Source: UBA8389 sp942493385
GTDB lineage: Bacteria; Bacteroidota; Bacteroidia; Bacteroidales; UBA1402
DNA: 64,000 bases
Assembly (NCBI GenBank): GCA_942493385.1
Contig: OW818699.1
Coordinates: forward strand, 3,472,001-3,536,000
Reading direction: 5' to 3'
Shown here piece after piece: positions 22,254 through 30,646 of the stretch. Numbering within the stretch: the first letter of the stretch is position 1; every line of letters starts with the position of its first letter. Both the position numbers and the translations under genes were made by a program. The notes under the pieces were generated by a model, which did no database searches, had not been told where the DNA came from, and saw only the letters and a list, made by a program, of their open reading frames with translations.

Positions 22254-24485
22254 ATGAAAGAATCACTTTTAGACAAATTTATGAGCCGAAAGGGTCTGAC
22301 GACTGGTTTCTGGATCATTGCTCTACTGATGGTTTCCGTGCTAATCTATTACACGGCCAATCTGCAAAAAGAAGTTCCGCCTATACCCAAGACGGTTACT
22401 TCTGCCAGTGGTGAAAAACTTTACACTTACGAAGATGTGGTGCAGGGTAAAGGTTTTTACCAAGAATTCGACCTCCAGGATTGGGGCAGTTTGCTGGGTA
22501 TGGGCGCATATATTGGCCCTGACTTTACAACAGAAATGCTGCATTACCGCGCCGAATTCTTGTTTGATTTCTACGGGCAAGAGCTTTATTCTAAAAACAA
22601 TGCACAGTTGACAGCCATCGAACGCGCCGCCGTTAAGGAGCGTGTGAAACAGGACGTGAAACAACAGACCTCCTTATTGGAAAAGGGTACCATTTATACA
22701 GATGCTTCAGCCCAGGCGTACAAGCGTAATGTGCAATACATCACCAAGATGCTGGTGGAAGGCGACCCCGAGCGTGCCTTCAGAGGTGGCATCATCACAC
22801 CGGAAGAAGCCGTCAAAATAGCAGCGTTCTTTGATTGGTCGCAATTGGTCGCTTCGACCTATCGACCAGGCACTGATCGGACTTGGTCGAACAATTGGCC
22901 CAATGAACCGATGTTGGATCAGGGTGTTGCATTTAACTCCCATGTGGTTTCCCTATGGGAGTTCCTCATTCTATGGACCTTGACCATTGTGGTGATATTC
23001 CTATCGTACGAATACTTATTCAAACACAACAAGGATGACAAACTGGAGCCAGCGATGAAAATCACCAAACTTTTTCCCTCGCAAGTCAAATTGTTGAAAT
23101 ACATTCCAATTGTTGCTGGATTGTTCGTGGTTCAATTGTTCATTGGAGGTTATCTGTCTCATTTGTACACCGAGCCAAAGGCTAATTTTCTCATTTCACA
23201 GGAGATTCTGCCATTCAACGTCTTGCGTTCCATTCATACCCAGCTGGCCATCTTATGGGTTGCTGTGGGCTGGTTGGTCGGAGGACTGCTCATTGCTCCA
23301 TGGGTAGCGAACAGAGATCACAAATGCCCCTGGTTGGTGGACGTCCTCTGGGGCGCTTTGATGGTAGTTGCCATTGGCTCCATGATTGGTTTGTACATGG
23401 GTGCAACCGGTCAAATGCGCGAAAACTGGTTCTGGTTTGGTAACGAAGGGCGCGAACTAATCAACTTGGCCCGTGTATGGGACATCGGTCTGGTTGTTGG
23501 TCTGGTCTTTTGGTTCTTGCTGGTGGTTTCACTCATCCGCAAATCGGCCACCAACAATCCATTGGTTAGTACCATCATCTGGTCGGCATTTGCCATCGCT
23601 ACGCTTTACATGGCCGGCATGATGCCCATCCATAAGATCATACCCAACTTCACAGTAGACGATTACTACCGTTGGTGGGTTATTCATCTTTGGGTAGAAT
23701 TGACGTTCGAACTCTTTGCAGCCGGTGTCATCGCCTTCTTTACTGTTTCTTTGGGCTTGATATCGCAACGCGTTGCTGTCAAGACGATGATGTTCGAACT
23801 TTTTCTCATCATGATGAGCGGTACGCTTGGCATTGGTCACCATCTCTGGTGGCAGGGTCTGGATGAATATTGGATAGCAATTGGCGGAATATTCTCTGCC
23901 CTTGAACCACTTCCGCTGGCACTGATGATTATTGAAGCCATGAAAAATCAGCGGGAAAAAGCACATTCTGGTGAGAATTTCGAATTTGGTACCGTATTCA
24001 TGTGGCTAGCGGGTTCTGCCGTACTGAACTGGATTGGAGCTGGTTTCTTCGGCATGGTCATCAATACACCTACCATCAGCTACTATTCGCACGGAACTTA
24101 TCTGATCATGCCTCATGGACACATTGCCCTACTTGGTGCGTTCGGATACATATCAATCGCCTTCATCTACATGACCGCTCGGGCGAAATCGTTAGTCGAA
24201 GGTCGGGTATGGAACAATACGCTCAGCAAATGGGGCTTCTGGATACTAACCATCGGTGCTTTGCTATATGCAATTCCAACGTACGTCATCGGTATTGAGC
24301 AAACCCGCATTGCACACGACTTGGGTTACTTTTATGCCCGCCTTCGTAGTGCCGTGGCACCCATGGAGGGTTGGATGTGGTCCAGAATTATCCCAGATTC
24401 AATGATGATTCTCGGAGGTCTGATTGTATTCTACGATTTAATGCAAAAAACATACTTCGCGAAGAAGAAAATTTCCACTCTATAA
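22254..24485 (+). CDS. norZ: Quinol-dependent nitric oxide reductase (qNOR)
   Basis: A 743-residue inner-membrane enzyme that reduces two NO to N2O. Its N-terminal part (helix, then a periplasmic domain rich in QEFDLQDWGSL-type motifs) corresponds to the fused NorC-like domain but has no CxxCH heme-c site, which marks the quinol-fed, single-subunit form. The C-terminal heme-copper-oxidase-like part has the histidine motifs in SIHTQLAILWV, HLWVELTFELFAAGV and SHGTYLIMPHGHIA, with the conserved glutamate following the HLWV histidine. About 14 membrane helices are expected. It is preceded by ric and followed by DUF438/hemerythrin genes, so detoxification rather than full denitrification is likely. 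Confidence 0.96.
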   Translation: MKESLLDKFMSRKGLTTGFWIIALLMVSVLIYYTANLQKEVPPIPKTVTSASGEKLYTYEDVVQGKGFYQEFDLQDWGSLLGMGAYIGPDFTTEMLHYRAEFLFDFYGQELYSKNNAQLTAIERAAVKERVKQDVKQQTSLLEKGTIYTDASAQAYKRNVQYITKMLVEGDPERAFRGGIITPEEAVKIAAFFDWSQLVASTYRPGTDRTWSNNWPNEPMLDQGVAFNSHVVSLWEFLILWTLTIVVIFLSYEYLFKHNKDDKLEPAMKITKLFPSQVKLLKYIPIVAGLFVVQLFIGGYLSHLYTEPKANFLISQEILPFNVLRSIHTQLAILWVAVGWLVGGLLIAPWVANRDHKCPWLVDVLWGALMVVAIGSMIGLYMGATGQMRENWFWFGNEGRELINLARVWDIGLVVGLVFWFLLVVSLIRKSATNNPLVSTIIWSAFAIATLYMAGMMPIHKIIPNFTVDDYYRWWVIHLWVELTFELFAAGVIAFFTVSLGLISQRVAVKTMMFELFLIMMSGTLGIGHHLWWQGLDEYWIAIGGIFSALEPLPLALMIIEAMKNQREKAHSGENFEFGTVFMWLAGSAVLNWIGAGFFGMVINTPTISYYSHGTYLIMPHGHIALLGAFGYISIAFIYMTARAKSLVEGRVWNNTLSKWGFWILTIGALLYAIPTYVIGIEQTRIAHDLGYFYARLRSAVAPMEGWMWSRIIPDSMMILGGLIVFYDLMQKTYFAKKKISTL

Positions 24486-24542
24486 ATTCATTGCGTGCGG
24501 GTTGGCAACGTGCTCACCCGCACGCTTTTAAATGTACTAATA

Positions 24543-25772
24543 ATGAGCGAACTCATCAACAACTCCCACAGCCGAAAAGCAAAGCTGAAGGAACTATTAC
24601 TCAAAATCCATGATGGTGGATCACAAGATGCCATCCGTGCCGAACTTTTATTGACGCTGAACGAAATTCCCTACGGCGAAGTGGTCGAAGTGGAACAAGA
24701 ACTGATTGCCGAGGGCTTGCCCGAAGAAGAAATACTGGATCTTTGCGATGCTCATTCGGCCGTATTGGAGGGCCGGGTTGATCTTTCTGCCTTGAAACCA
24801 GTAGCAGACGGCCATCCAGTGGATGTGTTTCGCAAAGAAAACGAAGAGATCAAGAAATTGACCAACACCATATTCGATCTGATTGACGAAACCGGACGCG
24901 TTCCGGAAGCAATGATGAGCGGGAATATCCTTAAGCTCAGAGGATTCTTCAACAACCTGTTCGATGTGGACAAGCACTATCAACGCAAGGAGTACCTGCT
25001 TTTTCCGTATCTGGAAAAAATGGAAATTACTGGTCCTCCAAAGGTGATGTGGGGCAAACACGATGAGATTCGCGAACAGATCAAGGGTTGTATCGAGGTG
25101 TTGCAAACTACGGAGATGGAGCATACAACGTTTTCGGCAGTGGCCGAAATGGTATTGCTTCCTACTGCCCGTGCAGCAGTAGATATGATTACGAAGGAGG
25201 AGGAAATCATGTTCCCGATGTCTCTGGACGTTTTGACCGATGCCGATTGGTACGAAATCAGCAAACAGTCTTTGGAAATCGGATATTGCCTGTACGATCC
25301 ACAAGTGGACTGGAAACCCGATTGGGCCGAAGAAGTTTCCATCAACGATTCACAGAAAAGAGGCAGCAACACTCAATTGCCCAGTGGTAGCTTTTCTGCC
25401 GAAGAAATCATGGCGATATTGAACACCTTGCCAGTTGATATAACCTTTGTGGATAAGGACGACAAGGTCAAATACTTTTCACAAAGTTCCGAACGAATTT
25501 TTCAACGCAACAGAGCCATCCTGAATCGGGATGTGCGACTTTGCCACCCTCCTGCAAGTGCACACATTGTGGACAAGATCATCGACGATTTCAAGACTGG
25601 AAAACAAACCCGCTGCCCCTTCTGGATCAACATGGGTGGTAAAATGATTCACATCGAGTACTTTGCTCTGCGCAGTGACAAAGGGGAATACCTTGGTACA
25701 TTGGAAGTTTCACACAACATAACGCCTTATCGGGAACTCGAAGGGGAACAACGCATTTTATCATACAAATAA
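24543..25772 (+). CDS. DUF438-hemerythrin-PAS protein
   Basis: A 409-residue soluble protein with three parts: an N-terminal DUF438 domain (to about 75), a hemerythrin-like HHE bundle (about 95-240, with several His and Glu of the iron-site type), and a C-terminal PAS-like domain (about 290-405) starting AEEIMAILNTLPVDITFVDKDDKV. Related proteins occur beside nitric-oxide and anaerobic-stress genes; the PAS domain may bind a ligand or heme, but no output domain is present. The ATG at 24543 is preferred over an in-frame GTG at 24495 because it begins the family-like sequence. It is within the run from norZ, 57 bases after it. Confidence 0.8.
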   Translation: MSELINNSHSRKAKLKELLLKIHDGGSQDAIRAELLLTLNEIPYGEVVEVEQELIAEGLPEEEILDLCDAHSAVLEGRVDLSALKPVADGHPVDVFRKENEEIKKLTNTIFDLIDETGRVPEAMMSGNILKLRGFFNNLFDVDKHYQRKEYLLFPYLEKMEITGPPKVMWGKHDEIREQIKGCIEVLQTTEMEHTTFSAVAEMVLLPTARAAVDMITKEEEIMFPMSLDVLTDADWYEISKQSLEIGYCLYDPQVDWKPDWAEEVSINDSQKRGSNTQLPSGSFSAEEIMAILNTLPVDITFVDKDDKVKYFSQSSERIFQRNRAILNRDVRLCHPPASAHIVDKIIDDFKTGKQTRCPFWINMGGKMIHIEYFALRSDKGEYLGTLEVSHNITPYRELEGEQRILSYK

Positions 25773-25777
25773 TTTTT

Positions 25778-26299
25778 ATGGAAAAACTAATTATTACACC
25801 CAAGACAAAGATTTTTGATATCCTCGAAGCGTATCCAGAATTGGAAGATGTGTTGGTAGGCTATGTGCCTGAATTTGAAAAAATAAAAAACCCGGTCTTG
25901 CGCCGTACGGTGGGAAAAATTGCTACGTTGCAACAAGCTGCCAGCATTGGATCAGTGCCAGTAGCGGAACTCGTCAATCATTTACGGGCTCAAGTAGGTC
26001 AACAGGCAGAAGAAATTCTAGCCGTAGAAACCACTTACCAGTACGACGCTCCTGCTTGGTTCAACGTCACAAAGATTGAGCAAAGCTTTGATGTGCGTGA
26101 AACGTTGGAAAGAGGTGAACATCCGGTGGTGCAGGTCATGGAAGATTTGAAGAAATTGAAAGACGGTGAAATCTATCAATTAATTGCCCCCTTCCTGACC
26201 GTTCCCTTGATCGACAAGGCTACTAGCCTAGGCTACACCCATTGGGTCAAACAGGAAGAGGATGGCTTGTTTTTCATTTACTTTGTTAAATCGGAATAG
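25778..26299 (+). CDS. DUF1858-DUF2249 protein
   Basis: A 173-residue cytoplasmic protein. Residues 5-70 match DUF1858 (IITPKTKIFDILEAYPELEDVL), and residues 105-170 match DUF2249 (FDVRETLERGEHPVVQVMEDLKKLKDGE), a TusA-like fold. The two domains often accompany DUF438 and hemerythrin proteins in nitric-oxide clusters. It starts 5 bases after the DUF438 gene and ends 4 bases before the PepSY gene, so the operon is tight. The biochemical function is not known; sulfur or redox handling is only a guess. Confidence 0.75.
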   Translation: MEKLIITPKTKIFDILEAYPELEDVLVGYVPEFEKIKNPVLRRTVGKIATLQQAASIGSVPVAELVNHLRAQVGQQAEEILAVETTYQYDAPAWFNVTKIEQSFDVRETLERGEHPVVQVMEDLKKLKDGEIYQLIAPFLTVPLIDKATSLGYTHWVKQEEDGLFFIYFVKSE

Positions 26300-26303
26300 T
26301 ACA

Positions 26304-27824
26304 ATGCACGGGTTCTTCAAGAAAGCACATAAATGGGTGGGCATATGCCTGGCATTGCTCATCATTCTGTTCTCGCTTTCTGGCATTATCCTGAATCATC
26401 GCTCGTTATTTTCTCAAATCGATGTGAATCGGAGCGTTCTTCCGACTGAATACCACTATAAGAACTGGAACAACGCAGCCGTACGTTCGGTTGAAAAAAA
26501 GGCTGAAAATGAATTGCTCGTTTATGGAAACATTGGTATTTGGTTGACTGATTCTTCTTTTACAAGATTCAGGGATTTCAACAATGGTTTTCCAGCTGGC
26601 ATAGACAACAGAAAGATTTTTAAGGTTTTGGCCACCAAAAACCAGGTATTGGCCGGAACCTTGTTCGGATTGTATGGGTTTAGCGATTCACAGCAACAAT
26701 GGTTGAAAATTTCGTTGCCCAACAAGGAAGAAAACGTGGTGGACCTGCTTGAAAAAGGAGACAGCATATTCATTCTTACACGATCCAACCTATTGGTTAG
26801 CACCGATTTGAAGACTTTCCATCTGGTAAAGTTGCCTCCACCCGAAAACTACGACAACAAAATCGGCTTGTTCAAAACACTTTGGGTCATCCACAGTGGA
26901 GAAATCTACGGCACGATAGGCAAGCTAGTGGTCGATGCCGTGGCGTTAATTTTCATCCTTTTAAGCATCGGCGGCGTGGTCTTATTCTTTTCGAAACGAC
27001 GAATGAAATCGTGGAAAATCAGCATTAATAAGCGGAAGTCCATGCGCAAGCGCTTTCTATGGCACTTGAAATGGCACAACAAAATTGGTTGGATTACGGC
27101 CGTCATTCTTTTAGGCACCACAATTACAGGCATGTTCTTGAGGCCCCCGATGCTTATTGCCATTGCTGAAACTAGGGTTAAAAAAATCCCGTTTACAGAA
27201 CTCAGTACGCCGAATCCATGGTTTGACATCCTACGGCGTATCATTTACCTCCCTGAGGAAGAAAAATACCTCGTTTCCACTTCGGAAGGTTTCTACACCT
27301 TCGACAAAGAATTCAGCAAAGAAGCTAATCGAGTTAGAAGTCAGCCACCCGCAAGCGTTATGGGTGTCACCGTATTGGAAAAGGTTGGCAACCATCAATT
27401 GATGGTTGGTTCCTTCGAAGGACTATTCGCTTGGGACTACGAAACAGACGATGTTTTTGACCTGATCAAACAAATACCATACGTTCGCCCACTCAAAAAG
27501 GGACCACCTGTTGGCGATCACAAAATTTCAGGATATACTACGTACTATAAGGATGCACCCGTTGTGTTCGACTACTATCTCGGAGCTACGGACATCAATC
27601 AGGAATACGAATTCCCAGCAATGCCCAATACCATACTTGACCAGGCACCAATATCTTTGTGGAACGTCGCTTTGGAGTTTCATACAGGCCGAATCTACCA
27701 AGCAATTCTTGGACGCTTTTACATATTGGTAGTACCACTAGGCGGAATTCTCATTCTGCTGACGCTTATTAGCGGATTCGTGATTTTGTTCAAACTAAAG
27801 TACAGGCGAAAAAGTAAACTTTAA
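26304..27824 (+). CDS. PepSY-associated membrane protein
   Basis: A 506-residue inner-membrane protein with helices near 8-28, 222-244, 265-290 and 475-500 and two large extracytoplasmic segments. The layout and the HKWVGI and WHNKIGW motifs match PepSY-associated TM (PiuB-like) proteins, many of which transfer electrons for iron reduction. The first exported part looks like a short repeat domain. An in-frame start lies 14 codons upstream at 26262, but it is inside the previous gene, so the ATG at 26304 is chosen. It is the last gene of the nitric-oxide run and its stop overlaps that of the convergent DUF4256 gene. Confidence 0.75.
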   Translation: MHGFFKKAHKWVGICLALLIILFSLSGIILNHRSLFSQIDVNRSVLPTEYHYKNWNNAAVRSVEKKAENELLVYGNIGIWLTDSSFTRFRDFNNGFPAGIDNRKIFKVLATKNQVLAGTLFGLYGFSDSQQQWLKISLPNKEENVVDLLEKGDSIFILTRSNLLVSTDLKTFHLVKLPPPENYDNKIGLFKTLWVIHSGEIYGTIGKLVVDAVALIFILLSIGGVVLFFSKRRMKSWKISINKRKSMRKRFLWHLKWHNKIGWITAVILLGTTITGMFLRPPMLIAIAETRVKKIPFTELSTPNPWFDILRRIIYLPEEEKYLVSTSEGFYTFDKEFSKEANRVRSQPPASVMGVTVLEKVGNHQLMVGSFEGLFAWDYETDDVFDLIKQIPYVRPLKKGPPVGDHKISGYTTYYKDAPVVFDYYLGATDINQEYEFPAMPNTILDQAPISLWNVALEFHTGRIYQAILGRFYILVVPLGGILILLTLISGFVILFKLKYRRKSKL

Positions 27825-28381
27825 ACCTTCAAAACACCCCGAAATCCTCGAACCGCATAATAGGAGGATGCGCCGTTGTGGTACACAAAAATATGTCCGT
27901 AGCGGTATTCTGAAAAGATGGCGCCTCCCAATTTGCGGATGGGTTCTGGAGTTTTGATCCAGCTGGAGGTTTTGGTGTCGAATGTGCCCAGTGCCTGCAA
28001 AGTGCAGTATTCTGCCTCCGAAAGCAATTCGATGCCCATTTCTGCTGCCATATCCATTGCCGTATTTTCAGGTTTGAATTCCTTTCTTGAATCAAGTCCC
28101 TTTCGGTCGTAGCAAAGGCTTCTTCGACCATTGGGGCTTTCTGCCGAACAGTCAAAAAAGAGGTAGTTGCCTGTTTGGGAGTCTTGCCCCACTACATCTG
28201 GTTCGCCACCGGTACGTTCCATTTCGTGGAGCGACCAAAGTTTTTCTGGCTGTGCTTCCAACTTTTTCTGCACATCCATCCAATCCATTCCAGCGTGACG
28301 GTTCTTATTTTTCTCAAAACGAAGCTGAAGCGTTTGCAGCAGTTCGTTGCGTTGTTCGGGTGTAAGGGTATATTTTTCCAT
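27821..28381 (-). CDS. DUF4256 domain protein
   Basis: A 186-residue soluble protein matching DUF4256, including GMDWMDVQKKL near 31, a short MERTGGEPDVV segment, and SAESPNGRRSLCYDRKG near 80-95. No function is established for this family. It converges on the PepSY gene with overlapping stops, and the dnaK terminator lies 90 bases upstream, so it likely has its own promoter. Confidence 0.75.
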   Translation of the reverse strand: MEKYTLTPEQRNELLQTLQLRFEKNKNRHAGMDWMDVQKKLEAQPEKLWSLHEMERTGGEPDVVGQDSQTGNYLFFDCSAESPNGRRSLCYDRKGLDSRKEFKPENTAMDMAAEMGIELLSEAEYCTLQALGTFDTKTSSWIKTPEPIRKLGGAIFSEYRYGHIFVYHNGASSYYAVRGFRGVLKV

Positions 28382-28473
28382 TTTATATTCTTGTATAAGT
28401 ACAAAAATAACCGGATTTTACCAATTCACAGTACAAGTGGTTCACTTTGTTTTCAAATTGTCTGCGTGAAAAA

Positions 28474-28509
28474 AAAGGGTGGCTTCAGTTCGAACTGAAA
28501 CCACCCTTT
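28474..28509 (-). terminator. Terminator of dnaK
   Basis: AAAGGGTGG with CCACCCTTT as outer 9-bp arms, an inner palindrome TTCAGTTCGAACTGAA, and on the minus strand a run of T residues. It lies just after the dnaK stop. Confidence 0.85.
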
Positions 28510-28532
28510 GGGTATATATAGTTGATTGAAGT

Positions 28533-30455
28533 TTACTTCACTTCTTCAAAGTCCACATCCGTTACATTGTCATCGGCTTTGCCCTGATTGGGGTTGGCTT
28601 GCTGTTGCTGTGCACCGGGATCTTGTGGACCGGCTTGTGCACCACCGGCATTGTTGCTCTGATTGTACATTTCTTCGGAAGCGGCTTGGAATACTTTGTT
28701 GAGTTCTTCCGTGGCAGCGTCGATACCAGCGATGTCCTGAGCCTTGTGGGCTTCTTTCAGCTTGGCAAGAGCGGCTTCGATTGGAGCTTTCTTGTCGGCG
28801 GGAAGTTTGTCACCCAATTCTTCGAGTTGCTTTTCCGTTTGAAAAATCAAGCTGTCGGCGTGGTTCAGTTTGTCGATGCGTTCCTTTTCCTTCAAGTCGG
28901 AATCGGCGTTGGCAGCGGCTTCGTCCTTCATCCGTTTGATTTCGGCGTCGGTCAGACCACTGGATGCTTCGATGCGGATGCTCTGCACCTTACCGGTAGC
29001 TTTGTCCTTGGCTGAAACGTTCAGAATACCATTGGCGTCGATGTCGAAGGTCACTTCGATTTGCGGCGTTCCACGACGAGCAGAGGGTAAACCGTCCAAA
29101 TGGAAACGACCGATGGTCTTGTTGTTCTTGGCCAAGGAGCGTTCGCCCTGTAGAATATGAATCTCGACAGAAGGCTGATTATCAGCTGCGGTGGTAAACA
29201 CTTCCGATTTCTTGGTCGGGATGGTGGTGTTGGATTCGATGAGTTTGGTCATCACGCCGCCCATGGTTTCGATACCGAGGGAAAGCGGGGTTACGTCGAG
29301 CAACAGAATATCGGTTACATCTCCGGAAAGAACAGCACCTTGGATGGCAGCACCTACGGCAACAACTTCATCGGGATTCACGCCCTTGGAAGGGGTTTTG
29401 CCGAAGAACTTTTCTACCAAGGTTTGGATCACCGGAATACGGGTGGATCCACCTACAAGGATAACTTCGTCGATGTCGCTAGCAGTCAGGTTGGCGTCGG
29501 ACAAAGCCTTGCGGCAAGGTTCAACACAAGCCTGGATGTATTTGTCGGCCAGTTTTTCGAATTGGGCACGGCTCAGGGTTTTTACCAAATGCTTTGGAAT
29601 ACCATTTACCGGCATGATGTATGGCAGATTGATTTCGGTCGAAGTGGAGCTGGAAAGTTCAATCTTGGCTTTTTCGGCAGCTTCTTTCAAACGTTGCAAA
29701 GCCATTGGGTCTTTGCGTAGGTCAATACCTTCGTCCTTGTTGAATTCGTCGGCCAACCAGTCGATGATTGTTTGGTCAAAGTCGTCACCGCCCAAGTGGG
29801 TATCACCATTGGTGGATTTCACTTCGAATACGCCTTCGCCCAGTTCAAGGATGGAAATATCGAACGTACCGCCACCTAAGTCGAATACGGCGATTTTCAT
29901 GTCCTTGTGAGTTTTGTCCAAACCGTAAGCCAAAGCGGCTGCGGTAGGTTCGTTCACGATGCGGCGAACTTTAAGACCGGCAATTTCACCGGCTTCCTTC
30001 GTGGCCTGACGTTGTGAGTCGTTGAAGTAGGCGGGAACCGTTATGACGGCTTCAGTTACTTCGGTACCGAGGTAGTCTTCGGCTGTCTTCTTCATTTTTT
30101 GAAGAATCATGGCGGAGATTTCCTGTGGGGTGTACATGCGACCGTCAATGTCGATGCGCGGTGTGTTGTTTTCGCCACGAATTACTTTGTAAGCGGCGCG
30201 TTTGATGTCCACAGCCACTTCGTCAAAGGATTCACCCATGAAGCGTTTGATGGAGGAGATGGTTTTTGTGGGGTTGGTGATGGCCTGACGTTTGGCAGGA
30301 TCACCGACTTTGCGTTCGCCACCTTCAATGAAGGCGACCACGGAAGGAGTGGTGCGTTTGCCTTCGCTGTTAGCAATGACGATCGGATCGTTTCCTTCCA
30401 TTACGGAAACACACGAGTTGGTGGTTCCCAAGTCAATTCCAATAATTTTTCCCAT
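28533..30455 (-). CDS. dnaK: Molecular chaperone DnaK
   Basis: A 640-residue Hsp70. The nucleotide-binding domain begins MGKIIGIDLGTTNSCVSVME, with IAVFDLGGGTFDISIL and the later DDVILVGGSTRIPV-type motif; the substrate-binding domain begins near 390 (DVTPLSLGIET). The disordered tail is rich in Gln, Asn and Ala and ends FEEVK. DnaK folds nascent and stressed proteins with DnaJ and GrpE, neither of which is in this window. The upstream DNA has a perfect sigma-54-type promoter. The long open frames on the opposite strand are antisense shadows. Confidence 0.99.
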   Translation of the reverse strand: MGKIIGIDLGTTNSCVSVMEGNDPIVIANSEGKRTTPSVVAFIEGGERKVGDPAKRQAITNPTKTISSIKRFMGESFDEVAVDIKRAAYKVIRGENNTPRIDIDGRMYTPQEISAMILQKMKKTAEDYLGTEVTEAVITVPAYFNDSQRQATKEAGEIAGLKVRRIVNEPTAAALAYGLDKTHKDMKIAVFDLGGGTFDISILELGEGVFEVKSTNGDTHLGGDDFDQTIIDWLADEFNKDEGIDLRKDPMALQRLKEAAEKAKIELSSSTSTEINLPYIMPVNGIPKHLVKTLSRAQFEKLADKYIQACVEPCRKALSDANLTASDIDEVILVGGSTRIPVIQTLVEKFFGKTPSKGVNPDEVVAVGAAIQGAVLSGDVTDILLLDVTPLSLGIETMGGVMTKLIESNTTIPTKKSEVFTTAADNQPSVEIHILQGERSLAKNNKTIGRFHLDGLPSARRGTPQIEVTFDIDANGILNVSAKDKATGKVQSIRIEASSGLTDAEIKRMKDEAAANADSDLKEKERIDKLNHADSLIFQTEKQLEELGDKLPADKKAPIEAALAKLKEAHKAQDIAGIDAATEELNKVFQAASEEMYNQSNNAGGAQAGPQDPGAQQQQANPNQGKADDNVTDVDFEEVK

Positions 30456-30517
30456 AGTTCTTTTTAATATTTAATTGTTTTTAATGTCGGTTTGTAGGTT
30501 GCTGACATCTCAAATGA

Positions 30518-30533
30518 AGCAAAACCTGTGCCA
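30518..30533 (-). promoter_or_regulatory. Sigma-54-type promoter for dnaK
   Basis: On the minus strand the sequence is TGGCAC, five bases (AGGTT), then TTGCT: a perfect match to the -24/-12 sigma-54 consensus. Transcription would start near 30507, giving a 52-base leader. No TAnnTTTG box is evident in the same stretch. Confidence 0.75.
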
Positions 30534-30596
30534 CAAAGTTTCGGTAGGAACCGACCGTTCTTTTGGCAGGGGAATCAACGAAAATGGATGGATTTT

Positions 30597-30622
30597 TGAC
30601 AGAGAAGCCTGCCGTTTTGTCA
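30597..30622. promoter_or_regulatory. Candidate activator site upstream of the dnaK promoter
   Basis: TGACA at 30597-30601 and TGTCA at 30618-30622 form an inverted repeat with a 16-base gap, 64-90 bases upstream of the -24 element. That is a usual position for the enhancer sites of sigma-54 activators. It is an inference from position and symmetry only. Confidence 0.4.
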
Positions 30623-30646
30623 GAAACAGGAGATAAGTCACCGATT

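Noticed and set aside
29157..29910. Open frames of 187 and 239 codons opposite dnaK
   Set aside because: Antisense to a highly conserved gene; this is a well-known artefact of dnaK codon use.
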